The translations under genes were made by a program, and so were the position numbers. The notes under the pieces are model-generated. The model saw only the letters and a program-made list of their open reading frames with translations, did not search any database and was not told where the DNA came from. A stretch of 64,000 bases of DNA from Geobacter sp. (GTDB lineage Bacteria; Desulfobacterota; Desulfuromonadia; Geobacterales; Pseudopelobacteraceae): positions 29,584 through 93,583 of the forward strand of contig WKKS01000012.1 of the NCBI GenBank assembly GCA_009684515.1. The letters are read 5' to 3'. How positions within the stretch are numbered: the stretch's first letter is position 1; each line of letters starts with the position of its first letter. Positions 26,760 to 35,238 of the stretch are shown here, in pieces.

Positions 26760-27440
26760 ATGCATATAATGGAAGGCTTTCTGCCCGCCGGTCATGCCGC
26801 CGCCTGGGGAGCCGCCTCAACCGTCTGCGTCGCCGCTGGTTTGCGCTCGATCGCCAAAGCGGTCAAAGCCAATCCTGAGCTGAAGATGCTTCTGGGTGTA
26901 TCCACCGCTTTCACCTTTGTTCTGTCTGCCCTGAAACTCCCTTCGGTGACCGGCAGCTGTTCACACCCGACCGGAACCGGTTTGGGAGCGATTCTGTTCG
27001 GACCGCTGGCCATGGCGCCGGTTTCCCTGATTGTCCTGCTGTTCCAGGCAATATTGCTGGCCCACGGCGGGGTGACGACCCTGGGGGCCAACGTTTTTTC
27101 GATGGGTGTCGTTGGACCGCTGGCCGGCTACGGCATTTACCGCCTGACCAAAGCGGTCGGCTTGCCGTCCAACCTGACTATATTTCTGGCCGCATCCCTG
27201 GCCGATCTGGCTACCTACGTTACAACCGCCACCCAGCTTGCAATAGCTTTTCCGGATCCGACCGGCGGTTTCGCCGTTTCCCTGGCCAAATTTCTGGGCA
27301 TCTTCGCCGTTACCCAGATTCCGCTGGCGATCAGCGAGGGACTTCTGACGGTGCTGATTTACTCATTCATTCAAAAGTACAGCAGTCAGGAACTTAGCAC
27401 TCTCGGTTTTGCCCTGACCGGCGAAGAGGAGCGGATATGA
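26760..27440 (+). CDS. cbiM: energy-coupling factor cobalt transporter, substrate-capture subunit
   Basis: 226 residues starting MHIMEGFLP, the family signature in which the N-terminal amine and His2 coordinate cobalt. Six or seven membrane helices follow, with [10 protein letters not shown] carrying further metal-binding residues, and [12 protein letters not shown]. CbiM with CbiN binds Co(II) and hands it to the CbiQ/CbiO energising module. It is the first gene after the riboswitch and its stop overlaps cbiN by 4 bp. Cobalt rather than nickel is supported by the B12 riboswitch. Confidence 0.96.
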   Translation: MHIMEGFLPAGHAAAWGAASTVCVAAGLRSIAKAVKANPELKMLLGVSTAFTFVLSALKLPSVTGSCSHPTGTGLGAILFGPLAMAPVSLIVLLFQAILLAHGGVTTLGANVFSMGVVGPLAGYGIYRLTKAVGLPSNLTIFLAASLADLATYVTTATQLAIAFPDPTGGFAVSLAKFLGIFAVTQIPLAISEGLLTVLIYSFIQKYSSQELSTLGFALTGEEERI

Positions 27441-27778
27441 CCTCGCGAGTCAAGAACAGCCTCCTGATCATATCTGTTGCCGCTTTGGCGATTTTTCCCC
27501 TGATGGTTGTAAAAAAGCCGGTCGGCGGGCCGGGCGGCAATCAGGCCGAGATATTTAAAGGTTCCGATGATCAGGCCTCCGCGGCCATCAAGGCAATCGC
27601 TCCCGAGTACAAACCGTGGTTCCAATCCCTCTACAAAACCCCCAGCTCGGAGATAGATACTCTCCTGTTTGCCCTGCAGGCCGCCATCGGTGCCGGTTTT
27701 ATCGGCTATTACGTCGGATATTCCCGGGGACGGGCCAAGCAAAACCAAGCAAAACCGGATGCCAAACTTGAAAATTGA
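27437..27778 (+). CDS. cbiN: cobalt transporter auxiliary subunit
   Basis: 113 residues: an N-terminal helix ([18 protein letters not shown]), a periplasmic loop with [12 protein letters not shown] and YKPWF, and a C-terminal helix ([20 protein letters not shown]). The two-helix form is typical of CbiN, which is needed for metal insertion by CbiM. The C-terminal KPDAKLEN tail is slightly long. It overlaps cbiM by 4 bp and cbiQ by 20 bp. Confidence 0.93.
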   Translation: MTSRVKNSLLIISVAALAIFPLMVVKKPVGGPGGNQAEIFKGSDDQASAAIKAIAPEYKPWFQSLYKTPSSEIDTLLFALQAAIGAGFIGYYVGYSRGRAKQNQAKPDAKLEN

Positions 27779-28535
27779 CACCTTTGCCTATAGCAACCGC
27801 TGGCGTCACGTACATCCGGGGGAAAAAGGGCTGCTGGTTCTCTCCTGCCTGACCGCCGCGCTGCTCAGCCGGACGGTTTTGATCCCGCTTGTCATCGCCG
27901 TTGCCATGTCCTCCATGACGGTCCTGGGCGCGGGAATTCCATGCCGCGAGTATCTGCGTCTGGCCGCCCTGCCGGCACTGTTCCTGTTTTGGAGCTGTCT
28001 GGCGCTGGCAGTCAGTTTCACCGGCGGCGACCTGCCGCTGGCGCACTTTCCGGCCCTGTCGCTGACAATCGGTCTCAGTCGCCAAGGGATGGGTCAGGCC
28101 CAACTGGCGTTGACCCGCTCGCTAGGGGCAACCTTCAGCCTGCTGTTTCTGGCGCTGACGACACCGATGACCGAGATTATGGCGCTGCTGCGCTCGCTCG
28201 GCACCCCCAGGCTTTTGATCGAATTGATGACAATTACCTACCGCCAAATCTTCATTTTCCTGGAAATTGCCGGCCAGATCCGGTCCGCGCAGGAAGCCCG
28301 CCTCGGCTACAGCTCTGCCAGAAATGCCATGAAATCTTTAGCGGCCATGGCTGGCAACATCTTGCTCAGCACACTGACCCGCGCACGCCATAATCACCAG
28401 GGGTTGCTGGCTCGCGGATACGGAGACGAGTTGTTGTTTCTGTCGCCGCGACGCAGTTGGAATGTCTTCAACCTGATCGGGGCGAGCGCCGCCGGTCTTG
28501 TGCTGATTGTGTCGGCATTGGCGATCCGTCCATGA
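27759..28535 (+). CDS. cbiQ: ECF cobalt transporter transmembrane (T) component
   Basis: 258 residues from ATG 27759, which lies inside the end of cbiN; the earlier in-frame ATG is in the cbiN coding region and is rejected. The protein has about five to six helices. The two short cytoplasmic Ala-Arg-Gly-type motifs that bind the ATPase are visible as EARLGYSSARNA and ARGYGDELL. It couples ATP hydrolysis by CbiO to metal release from CbiM. The stop overlaps the cbiO start (ATGA). Confidence 0.93.
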   Translation: MPNLKIDTFAYSNRWRHVHPGEKGLLVLSCLTAALLSRTVLIPLVIAVAMSSMTVLGAGIPCREYLRLAALPALFLFWSCLALAVSFTGGDLPLAHFPALSLTIGLSRQGMGQAQLALTRSLGATFSLLFLALTTPMTEIMALLRSLGTPRLLIELMTITYRQIFIFLEIAGQIRSAQEARLGYSSARNAMKSLAAMAGNILLSTLTRARHNHQGLLARGYGDELLFLSPRRSWNVFNLIGASAAGLVLIVSALAIRP

Positions 28536-29389
28536 CTTCTGCCGTAATCGAACTGCAGGGAATATCATTCAGTTATCCCGGCGCAATCAAGGCTCTTGAC
28601 CGTTTTTCGGCCTCTTTTCTCCGGGGACGGCGCACAGCCGTTCTGGGTCGCAACGGTTCCGGTAAGACCACCCTGTTTTCGCTGTTGAACGGCCTGCAGC
28701 ATCCCCAAAGCGGACAGATCCTGTTTGATGGCAGAAGGATTGCCTACGACCGGCAAAGCCTCCTCAATCTCCGGCAGGAGGTCGGGATGGTTTTTCAGGA
28801 CCCGGACAGCCAGCTGTTCTCGGCCTGCATTTATGAAGATATCTCATTCGGTCCGATGAACCTCGGCCTGCCGGAAAAAGAGGTCCGTATTCGCGTTGAG
28901 CACGCCCTGGCACAGATGAAACTGGCCGGCTTGGAAAACAGGCCGACTCATTCGCTTTCGTTCGGCCAGAAAAAACGGGCTTGTATCGCGGGGGTGCTGG
29001 CGATGCAGCCGAAGGTTCTGGTTCTGGATGAACCGTTTGCTGGCCTCGATCCGGTCATGGCCGCCGAATTCAGTGCAATTCTGGATGAACTGCACCGGAG
29101 CGGCACAACTTTGATCATTGCCACACACGATCTTGACCTGGCATATTCCTGGGCGGATGAAGTGATAGTGCTGAAAGAGGGGACGCTGCTGGCTGAAGGG
29201 ACTGCCGGTGAAACGTTGATGCGGGCCGACGTGCATGCCGAACTGGGCGCCTCGCCGGTTGTGGCGGAAATAGCCGCGGCCATCGCCTTGACCGGTGTGG
29301 AGGTGTATGCTAATGGATATCTGCCTCGCAGCAAGGACGATCTGGTTAAAATCATTACAGCAAACATCAATAAGGAGAACGTCAGATGA
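28532..29389 (+). CDS. cbiO: cobalt transporter ATP-binding protein
   Basis: 285 residues from the ATG overlapping the cbiQ stop. Walker A GRNGSGKT (39-46), Q-loop VFQDPDSQLFS, signature SFGQKKRACIAG, Walker B VLVLDEPFAGLDP and switch His THDLDLAY are complete. The C-terminal ~50 residues extend beyond the nucleotide-binding domain. It powers the CbiMNQ importer. The stop overlaps the next start (ATGA), which is hldD. Confidence 0.96.
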   Translation: MTSAVIELQGISFSYPGAIKALDRFSASFLRGRRTAVLGRNGSGKTTLFSLLNGLQHPQSGQILFDGRRIAYDRQSLLNLRQEVGMVFQDPDSQLFSACIYEDISFGPMNLGLPEKEVRIRVEHALAQMKLAGLENRPTHSLSFGQKKRACIAGVLAMQPKVLVLDEPFAGLDPVMAAEFSAILDELHRSGTTLIIATHDLDLAYSWADEVIVLKEGTLLAEGTAGETLMRADVHAELGASPVVAEIAAAIALTGVEVYANGYLPRSKDDLVKIITANINKENVR

Positions 29390-30375
29390 TCATCGTAACC
29401 GGTGGAGCAGGACTGATCGGAAGCGCCGTAATTCAGCGCCTGAACCAGATCGGAAGAGAAGATATTCTGGTTGTTGACCACCTCGGCCTGACCGATAAAT
29501 GGCGCAACCTGTCGCCGCTGCGCTTTATGGATTATCTGGAAAAGGATGCCTTCGAACGGCTGTTGGACAGCAGTTCTTTGGCAGGCCGCCTGCCGGGCGG
29601 CAAGCTGGATGCGGTCATCCATCTGGGAGCCTGCTCCGCCACAACAGAGCCGGACGCCACCTACCTGATCAACAACAATTTCGAATACTCCCGCAAGCTG
29701 GCCCTGGCCGCCCTGTCCAATGATGCCCGTTTCATCTACGCCTCCAGCGCCGCGACCTACGGCGACGGCGAGAACGGCTTTGCCGATGATGAGGAGCAAC
29801 TGCCGCTGTTGAGGCCGATGAACATGTACGGCTACTCCAAGCAGCTATTCGACCTGTGGGCACTGCGCCAGAGACTGCTGGACAAAATCGTCGGAATCAA
29901 ATACTTCAACGTCTACGGTCCCAACGAACAGCACAAAGGGGAGATGCGTTCGCTGGTGCTGAAGGCTTACGAGCAGATCGGCGCCACCGGCACGCTGAAG
30001 CTGTTCAAATCGCACCGCCCGGAGTACGGCGACGGCGAGCAGCTGCGCGACTTCGTCTATGTCAAGGACGCCGCAGCCATGACACTTCATTTTCTCAAAA
30101 GCTACCGGACCGGCGGCATCTTCAACGTCGGCGGCGGCACGACCGTCAGCTGGAACCGGCTGGCGAAGGCCGTTTTCGATGCGATGGATAAACCGGTCAG
30201 CATCGAATACATCGACATGCCCGAATCAATCCGCAACACCTATCAATACCGTACCTGTGCCGATACCTCAAAAATCCGGGCGGCCGGTTATACGGATGCG
30301 GTCAGTTCAGTAGAAGAAGCGGTCGGAGATTACATCAGGAATTATCTTGTTCCAGGGAAACGACTGGGGGATTGA
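29386..30375 (+). CDS. hldD: ADP-L-glycero-D-manno-heptose 6-epimerase
   Basis: 329 residues, an extended short-chain dehydrogenase: TGGAGLIGSAV NADP-binding motif at the N-terminus, SSAATYGDG, and the YGYSKQLFD YxxxK catalytic pair; KYFNVYGPNEQHKGEMRS is diagnostic of HldD/RfaD. It makes ADP-L-glycero-D-manno-heptose for the LPS inner core. It is the fifth member of a translationally coupled chain starting at cbiM, so it is probably under the same cobalamin riboswitch, which is unexpected for an LPS gene. Confidence 0.94.
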   Translation: MIIVTGGAGLIGSAVIQRLNQIGREDILVVDHLGLTDKWRNLSPLRFMDYLEKDAFERLLDSSSLAGRLPGGKLDAVIHLGACSATTEPDATYLINNNFEYSRKLALAALSNDARFIYASSAATYGDGENGFADDEEQLPLLRPMNMYGYSKQLFDLWALRQRLLDKIVGIKYFNVYGPNEQHKGEMRSLVLKAYEQIGATGTLKLFKSHRPEYGDGEQLRDFVYVKDAAAMTLHFLKSYRTGGIFNVGGGTTVSWNRLAKAVFDAMDKPVSIEYIDMPESIRNTYQYRTCADTSKIRAAGYTDAVSSVEEAVGDYIRNYLVPGKRLGD

Positions 30376-30417
30376 GAAATCTAATCCGAAAACACTTTTT
30401 CTTCATCTATTCTCCCA

Positions 30418-30446
30418 TTGACACGATAGTATCACATTGATATCAT
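30418..30446 (+). promoter_or_regulatory. hicAB promoter with palindromic elements
   Basis: TTGACA, 17 bp, TATCAT, nearly ideal. GATAGTATC (30425-30433) and TGATATCA (30438-30445) are palindromic and lie inside it, so they are likely operator sites for HicB autorepression. The predicted start site falls at or next to the hicA ATG. Confidence 0.7.
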
Positions 30447-30452
30447 ATTTCT

Positions 30453-30650
30453 ATGCCACCCAAACTGAGAGAGATTATAAAGCTCCTGAAGCAAGCCGGA
30501 TTTACCGACAGGGGTGGCAAGGGCAGCCACCGCAATTTCACACATCCAAATTGCCCTATGCCGGTAACCATTTCCGGTAATCCCGGTGATGATGCAAAGC
30601 CATATCAGGAAAAATTGGTGCAGAAAGTGATTGAGGAGAGCAAGCGATGA
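30453..30650 (+). CDS. hicA: HicA mRNA-interferase toxin
   Basis: 65 residues, double-stranded-RNA-binding-like fold: LKQAGFTDRGGKGSHRNF with the catalytic His26 and the following PVTISG strand. HicA cleaves mRNA when free of its antitoxin. No obvious ribosome site precedes it and the promoter -10 ends 6 bp upstream of the ATG, so translation may be leaderless. The stop overlaps hicB by 4 bp. Confidence 0.9.
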   Translation: MPPKLREIIKLLKQAGFTDRGGKGSHRNFTHPNCPMPVTISGNPGDDAKPYQEKLVQKVIEESKR

Positions 30651-30988
30651 AACCGGCTGATAAATATTTAAAGATCGTGGAATGGTCCGAAGAAGACGCC
30701 TGTTATATCGGGACCTGTCCGGGCCTTATTCATGGCGGGGTTCACGGCGAAAACGAAGCGAAGGTATACGAAGAGTTGTGCCAGGTTGTTTCCGAAGCTG
30801 TCGAACTATATCAAGCGGATGGCAAGCCTCTACCACCTGCCACTGCCAACAAACAATATTCCGGGCGCTTTGTCCTGCGAGTTGGCTCAGACCTGCACAA
30901 AGAAGTATCAATCAGAGCAGCGCGAGTTGGCGAGAGCCTGAACAGCTATTGCCAGAAGGTTTTGCAGAATGCCGTGCGTTGCGGATAG
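30647..30988 (+). CDS. hicB: HicB antitoxin
   Basis: 113 residues: an N-terminal partially degraded RNase H-like domain (YIGTCPGLIHGGVHGENEA) that wraps HicA and a C-terminal ribbon-helix-helix DNA-binding segment (GRFVLRVGSDLHKEVSIRAA, then GESLNSY). The toxin-first order is standard for hicAB. The 136 bp after it, up to the next gene, contain no feature I recognise. Confidence 0.9.
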   Translation: MKPADKYLKIVEWSEEDACYIGTCPGLIHGGVHGENEAKVYEELCQVVSEAVELYQADGKPLPPATANKQYSGRFVLRVGSDLHKEVSIRAARVGESLNSYCQKVLQNAVRCG

Positions 30989-31124
30989 CCATAGTCTACG
31001 CCCCTCTTTTCATCTAAATTTCAAATAATCAGGGAGGCCCTCTATAGTATTCTCCCATTCTTGACCATCCACCGCTTCCATTGTATCATCCCTCCAGCTG
31101 TCCACCTTCCCGCAGGAGCCTTCC

Positions 31125-33287
31125 ATGCTATTAGAACCCTACTCCGTAATTTTCCCCGAAAAAGACGAACCGGTCATGGCACTGCAGCTTGATCGCAAGT
31201 CAGGAAAGATTCCCAAAGGTGACTACGGGTTTATTGAGTTTTACTGCACCGACAAGGGTTGCGACTGCCGCCGCACAACCCTGTTCGTGCTGAATGAAAA
31301 AATGAAGGAAAAGGCGGTCATCAGCATGGGTTTCGATCCTGATGATGATCTGGCCGGACCGTTTCTGGACGAGTTCCACAAACAGTCACCCTATGCCGGG
31401 GAACTTCTGGAAATTTTTGTTGAGCTGATCAACGAGTATCCCGAGTTTCTTGAGGCTATGCATCGCCACTATCGTGAAGTCCGCTCAAAGGTCGAAGGGA
31501 AAAAATACCGCGGCAAAGCTTTTCCAAAACCGGGATCATTTGAGCTATATGTCAACGATCCGTCGGAATTGCCAAGCGGTTTCATGGACATCATGAAGGC
31601 GATAGGGGCGGCAGACGCATTTACTCCCCCAAAAGCCGGCAAAACTAAAGACAGGGCCGGATCCGCAAGCACCATTCGCACACTCGCTGACCGCTATTAC
31701 TCAACATACTGCAAGCCGGACATTGCGATTCACCAATTTTTGCAGGACGAACTGCGGGCCTACATCCTGGAACACGACACGTTTGCCCTGGAAATCTGCT
31801 CCCTGCTGGTGGAACTATGCGATAGTGAAGTGGATGAAGACAGGATAGACGCCTCACTGCGGCTGCTGTCCGACATGCTTGACATTCTTAGGGTGGAGCT
31901 GGAACGTGGCCGCCCTGCCGCCAAAGAGCACATGGGACGCCTGCAAAGCACTCTGGCTCAAAAGATTTACGTGGAATGTGGCGCCGCCAATCTTTGTGCC
32001 GCCGTATCGCACCTTCTGCTGAGCAGCCGGGTCGAGCTACTGCCGGTTCTGCATCACGCCAACGATCAGAGGCTGCTGCTTGACGCCCACCACAACGGGC
32101 TGCGCGACACTCCTCCGGAAGAGGTCATGGCCGGAGTTTTCAGGGGAATAGAGGAGATGGGCACTTCTCCCTTTGAAGCGCTGGAGAATATGCTGCAAAT
32201 CCTGGCGCTGGGCAATCCGGACATGCAAATAGACCTGTGCGGCAGGATGCTGCATGCTGAAAGCAGGCTGGTACGGGACACAGCAGCCCTGATGCTGCTT
32301 CATCCCATGCCGGACGTGCGGCTTGGCGTATCGCAATTATTGGCTGCTGACTCCTCGAATGTCACCCCGGAGACCCTGAGGCGCATGATCATTACCCGCA
32401 ACTGGTTCCCGGAAGAGATCCGCAAAAACATTGATCAGGCCGTCAGCAATGCCCGCCGCGCCCGCATCGAGTGCGCCTCGCTGCCCAACACTCCCGCTGC
32501 CACCGTCTATGCATCGCCGGTTGACGGTGCCTTTGCCCAGTCCTTTATGACAATTGTTCCCGACGGTAAAAATAATATCAGCTGTTCGGTCCTGCTCAAG
32601 CGCGGAGCCGGGGTGGCCGATAGCTTTATTATTCCGCTTCCCACAAAAAAGGAGCTGAAAAACTTCCTGGACATGATGAAACAGGAAGGCGCTTTTCTTG
32701 AAACATCCACGGAGTATCTGGATCAACGGGTTTGCCACAGCCTTGCCGAAGGTGCCGCGCTGGGCAGTGCCCCCAGCTATTGGCTGGCCCATGTTGCCGA
32801 ACTGTTGGGAAAAGACCAGTGGAAATCAACCGCCTTTGACGCACGACGCGAACTTGCCTTTATGCGGGCAGAACTGGAGCGCAGCGCGCCGGAACTGCTG
32901 GCTGACAAATCACGCAAAAAAGCTCTGAAAGACTCTGCCGATTGGTGCTACGAACATCATTTTGCCGACTCATGGTTCGAAGATGACGCCGAGTTGGACA
33001 AGGTTGTTGCGGCCGTCCTTAAAAAGAAGCGCAACAACCATGATGTTGAATTTTTGGCCGTGTCTGCCGTTATCGATAAAATTCTTGAAAAACGCCGTCA
33101 AATCTGGCTCGAACGGCTGACACTCAATGCCCTGTGGCTCAAAGCTGCAAAAAAATCGCCTCTCCCCTGGCATCAGATGTTTCATCTGGCCGAAATTGTT
33201 GCCGATACTAAGATTCCGCTTGCAGATATCCCGCTGATGGAATCAATTGCCATTCAAAGTCTGGGTGCCCATCTAAGCCGCAGGTAG
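31125..33287 (+). CDS. large cytoplasmic protein of 720 residues, unrecognised
   Basis: No signal peptide or membrane helix. The N-terminal 130 residues contain a CTDKGCDCRR cysteine cluster inside a beta-rich stretch and may bind metal. The middle (about 200-470) is helical and rich in Leu/Glu, with an alpha-solenoid look (MLQILALGNPDMQIDLCG, LMLLHPMPDVRLGVSQLLA). The C-terminal 200 residues are charged and helical, with a KKKRNNHD run. GGAG lies 6 bases before the ATG. It has no operon partner: HicAB upstream has its own promoter and MeaB follows after 108 bp. No function is assigned. Confidence 0.75.
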   Translation: MLLEPYSVIFPEKDEPVMALQLDRKSGKIPKGDYGFIEFYCTDKGCDCRRTTLFVLNEKMKEKAVISMGFDPDDDLAGPFLDEFHKQSPYAGELLEIFVELINEYPEFLEAMHRHYREVRSKVEGKKYRGKAFPKPGSFELYVNDPSELPSGFMDIMKAIGAADAFTPPKAGKTKDRAGSASTIRTLADRYYSTYCKPDIAIHQFLQDELRAYILEHDTFALEICSLLVELCDSEVDEDRIDASLRLLSDMLDILRVELERGRPAAKEHMGRLQSTLAQKIYVECGAANLCAAVSHLLLSSRVELLPVLHHANDQRLLLDAHHNGLRDTPPEEVMAGVFRGIEEMGTSPFEALENMLQILALGNPDMQIDLCGRMLHAESRLVRDTAALMLLHPMPDVRLGVSQLLAADSSNVTPETLRRMIITRNWFPEEIRKNIDQAVSNARRARIECASLPNTPAATVYASPVDGAFAQSFMTIVPDGKNNISCSVLLKRGAGVADSFIIPLPTKKELKNFLDMMKQEGAFLETSTEYLDQRVCHSLAEGAALGSAPSYWLAHVAELLGKDQWKSTAFDARRELAFMRAELERSAPELLADKSRKKALKDSADWCYEHHFADSWFEDDAELDKVVAAVLKKKRNNHDVEFLAVSAVIDKILEKRRQIWLERLTLNALWLKAAKKSPLPWHQMFHLAEIVADTKIPLADIPLMESIAIQSLGAHLSRR

Positions 33288-33395
33288 TATGAGGCGTTCT
33301 GACCTGCGCACTCTTCGCCACCGGTTGAATTGCCGCTGATATCGTGCTATAGAATCAGCTCGCCCCACCAAATCTTCAACGACAGGTATTCTACA

Positions 33396-34352
33396 ATGAC
33401 ACTTGCAGAGCAGGTAGTACTAGGCGACATCCGCGCGGCAGCCCGGCTGATGCGCGACATCGACGACAATCGCCCCAATGCGGTTCAGGAACTGAAACAG
33501 CTTTATCCCCACACCGGCAAGGCTTATATCATTGGTATCACCGGCCCTCCGGGAGCCGGCAAATCGACTCTGGTGGATCAACTGACCGCTTCATTCCGCA
33601 AAAGAGGAAAAAAAGTCGGTGTGGTTGCCATTGACCCGACCAGTCCCTTCACCGGTGGCGCCATACTGGGCGACCGTATTCGGATGAATCGTCACTCTTG
33701 CGATGAGGGGGTCTTTATCCGCAGTCTGGCCACTCGCGGGGCGTTGGGCGGCCTTTCACGCTCCACAACAGATGTGGGTATGGTCATGGATGCTTTGGGT
33801 ATGGATATTGTCATTATCGAAACCGTCGGTGTCGGTCAGGATGAAGTTGATATCGTCAAGGCCGCCCATACAACTTGCGTGGTGATGGTGCCGGGGTTGG
33901 GGGATGACATCCAGGCCATCAAGGCCGGGATTCTGGAAATCGGCGACGTATTCGTGGTCAACAAGGCTGACCGCGACGGAGCCGACCGCACCGCCCGCGA
34001 GTTGTCAACCATGTTGGAGATGCGAAATGCGCCGGAGGGGGGGTGGAATCCTCAGGTTATGAAAGCTGAGGCGCAGCGCGGGGTTGGCATAGAAGAGCTG
34101 ACCGTCGAAATTCTTGCCCACCGTGATTTTTTGTTTAACAGCGGGACGATAAATGATTTTCTGAAAGAACGTAATCGGCGTCATTTCATGGATATTTTGC
34201 GCGATTCCCTGTTTCGAAGCGCCATCGATTTTATGGCTGCCGACAATACTTTGGACAGGGTTGTTGATGGGATGTGGAGCCATAGTGTTGACCCCTATTC
34301 AGCCGCTGAAGTTGTATTGTCGAAGATGCTCACGAAAAAAATGAAAGCGTAA
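33396..34352 (+). CDS. meaB: MeaB-type GTPase, methylmalonyl-CoA mutase chaperone
   Basis: 318 residues from ATG 33396; the longer frame has no ribosome site. G3E-family P-loop GPPGAGKS (50-57), AIDPTSPFTGGAILGDRIRM, ETVGVGQDEVDI (switch region) and NKADRDGADRT (guanine specificity) define MeaB/ArgK. MeaB gates delivery of adenosylcobalamin to, and protects, methylmalonyl-CoA mutase. Older annotations call it LAO/AO transport ATPase. It stands 7 kb from the B12-binding subunit in the same orientation. Confidence 0.95.
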   Translation: MTLAEQVVLGDIRAAARLMRDIDDNRPNAVQELKQLYPHTGKAYIIGITGPPGAGKSTLVDQLTASFRKRGKKVGVVAIDPTSPFTGGAILGDRIRMNRHSCDEGVFIRSLATRGALGGLSRSTTDVGMVMDALGMDIVIIETVGVGQDEVDIVKAAHTTCVVMVPGLGDDIQAIKAGILEIGDVFVVNKADRDGADRTARELSTMLEMRNAPEGGWNPQVMKAEAQRGVGIEELTVEILAHRDFLFNSGTINDFLKERNRRHFMDILRDSLFRSAIDFMAADNTLDRVVDGMWSHSVDPYSAAEVVLSKMLTKKMKA

Positions 34353-34378
34353 CGGTTTGTTGTAGATTCTTTATTCGA

Positions 34379-34406
34379 TTGAATTAATTGCGTTTTGCAC
34401 TATACT
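34379..34406 (+). promoter_or_regulatory. candidate promoter of the DUF948-YtxH operon
   Basis: TTGAAT, 16 bp, TATACT, 40 bp upstream of the ATG at 34447. Prediction only. Confidence 0.45.
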
Positions 34407-34446
34407 AGCAAATCAGCTGAACTGACCAAGATAATGGAGAATAGAA

Positions 34447-34842
34447 ATGACCCTGACCGGAATTGCTCTCATAATCATAACCATTGCAATCTGTATATTG
34501 GTATTGGTACTGATCCCGACCATACTGACTGTAAAGCGAACCTTTGAGTCGGTTGGGGCTTTGAGTGAAATGGTTCAGACAGAGCTTAAGCCGACTATCC
34601 AGGAACTTACCAGCGTTCTGGGTGAGCTTAAAACGGTCGGAGGAGGAGTTGTGGAGCACACGGCTGATGTTAAGCGCTTCATGTCTGCGTTGGGTGAAAC
34701 CGGTGATAACCTTCATACGATCAACCGATCAGTTGGTTTGGTTACAAATGTTCTCAGCACGACTTCGGTCTGGGCGACCGGTGCCAAAGTCGCGGGAAAA
34801 TATGTATTAGAACGTTATCTAAAAAAACGGGGAGGAATCTAG
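34447..34842 (+). CDS. DUF948 membrane-anchored protein
   Basis: 131 residues: an N-terminal transmembrane helix (IALIIITIAICILVLVLIP), then an amphipathic helical region with heptad character, as in DUF948 proteins, and a basic C-terminus. These proteins regularly sit next to YtxH genes, as here (2 bp gap). Function is unknown; an envelope-stress role is suggested for YtxH-linked genes only. Confidence 0.8.
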   Translation: MTLTGIALIIITIAICILVLVLIPTILTVKRTFESVGALSEMVQTELKPTIQELTSVLGELKTVGGGVVEHTADVKRFMSALGETGDNLHTINRSVGLVTNVLSTTSVWATGAKVAGKYVLERYLKKRGGI

Positions 34843-34844
34843 CC

Positions 34845-35150
34845 ATGTCTGATGAGCAAGGAGTATCCGCAGGAACCGTATTGGTGTCTTTTGTTGCCGG
34901 AGCAGCAATTGGTGCAGGACTGGCATTGTTGTATGCGCCCAAAAGTGGTCGCGAAATGCGAGAAAATATCGCTGATCTGACAGAAGATGCTGTGGACAAG
35001 ATTAAAGAGTACGCTAAAGAAGCACAGGATAAGATCAAAACAGTTATTGAAGAGGGTAAAGAAACGATCGTGGAGAAAAAATCGGTTCTGGCATCGGCTA
35101 TCGAAGCCGGACGCGAAGCGATGCAGAAAGAGCGCAGCTCTGTACAGTAA
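34845..35150 (+). CDS. YtxH-domain protein
   Basis: 101 residues: a glycine/alanine-rich transmembrane helix (VLVSFVAGAAIGAGLALLYA), then PKSGREMRENIADLTEDA and a long amphipathic charged helix. This is the typical YtxH form, longer than the one at 16159. It is coupled to the DUF948 gene and ends 20 bp before a terminator. Confidence 0.88.
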   Translation: MSDEQGVSAGTVLVSFVAGAAIGAGLALLYAPKSGREMRENIADLTEDAVDKIKEYAKEAQDKIKTVIEEGKETIVEKKSVLASAIEAGREAMQKERSSVQ

Positions 35151-35170
35151 ACCGCAAATTCAGATTCTCT

Positions 35171-35196
35171 AAGAAGCCCACTTTGGTGGGCTTCTT
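35171..35196 (+). terminator. intrinsic terminator after the DUF948-YtxH operon
   Basis: An 11-bp stem (AAGAAGCCCAC/GTGGGCTTCTT) with a TTTG loop, followed by AGTTT. Confidence 0.8.
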
Positions 35197-35238
35197 AGTT
35201 TAAACTGCGTACGCTTTGTTGAAACTGATACAATTGGT

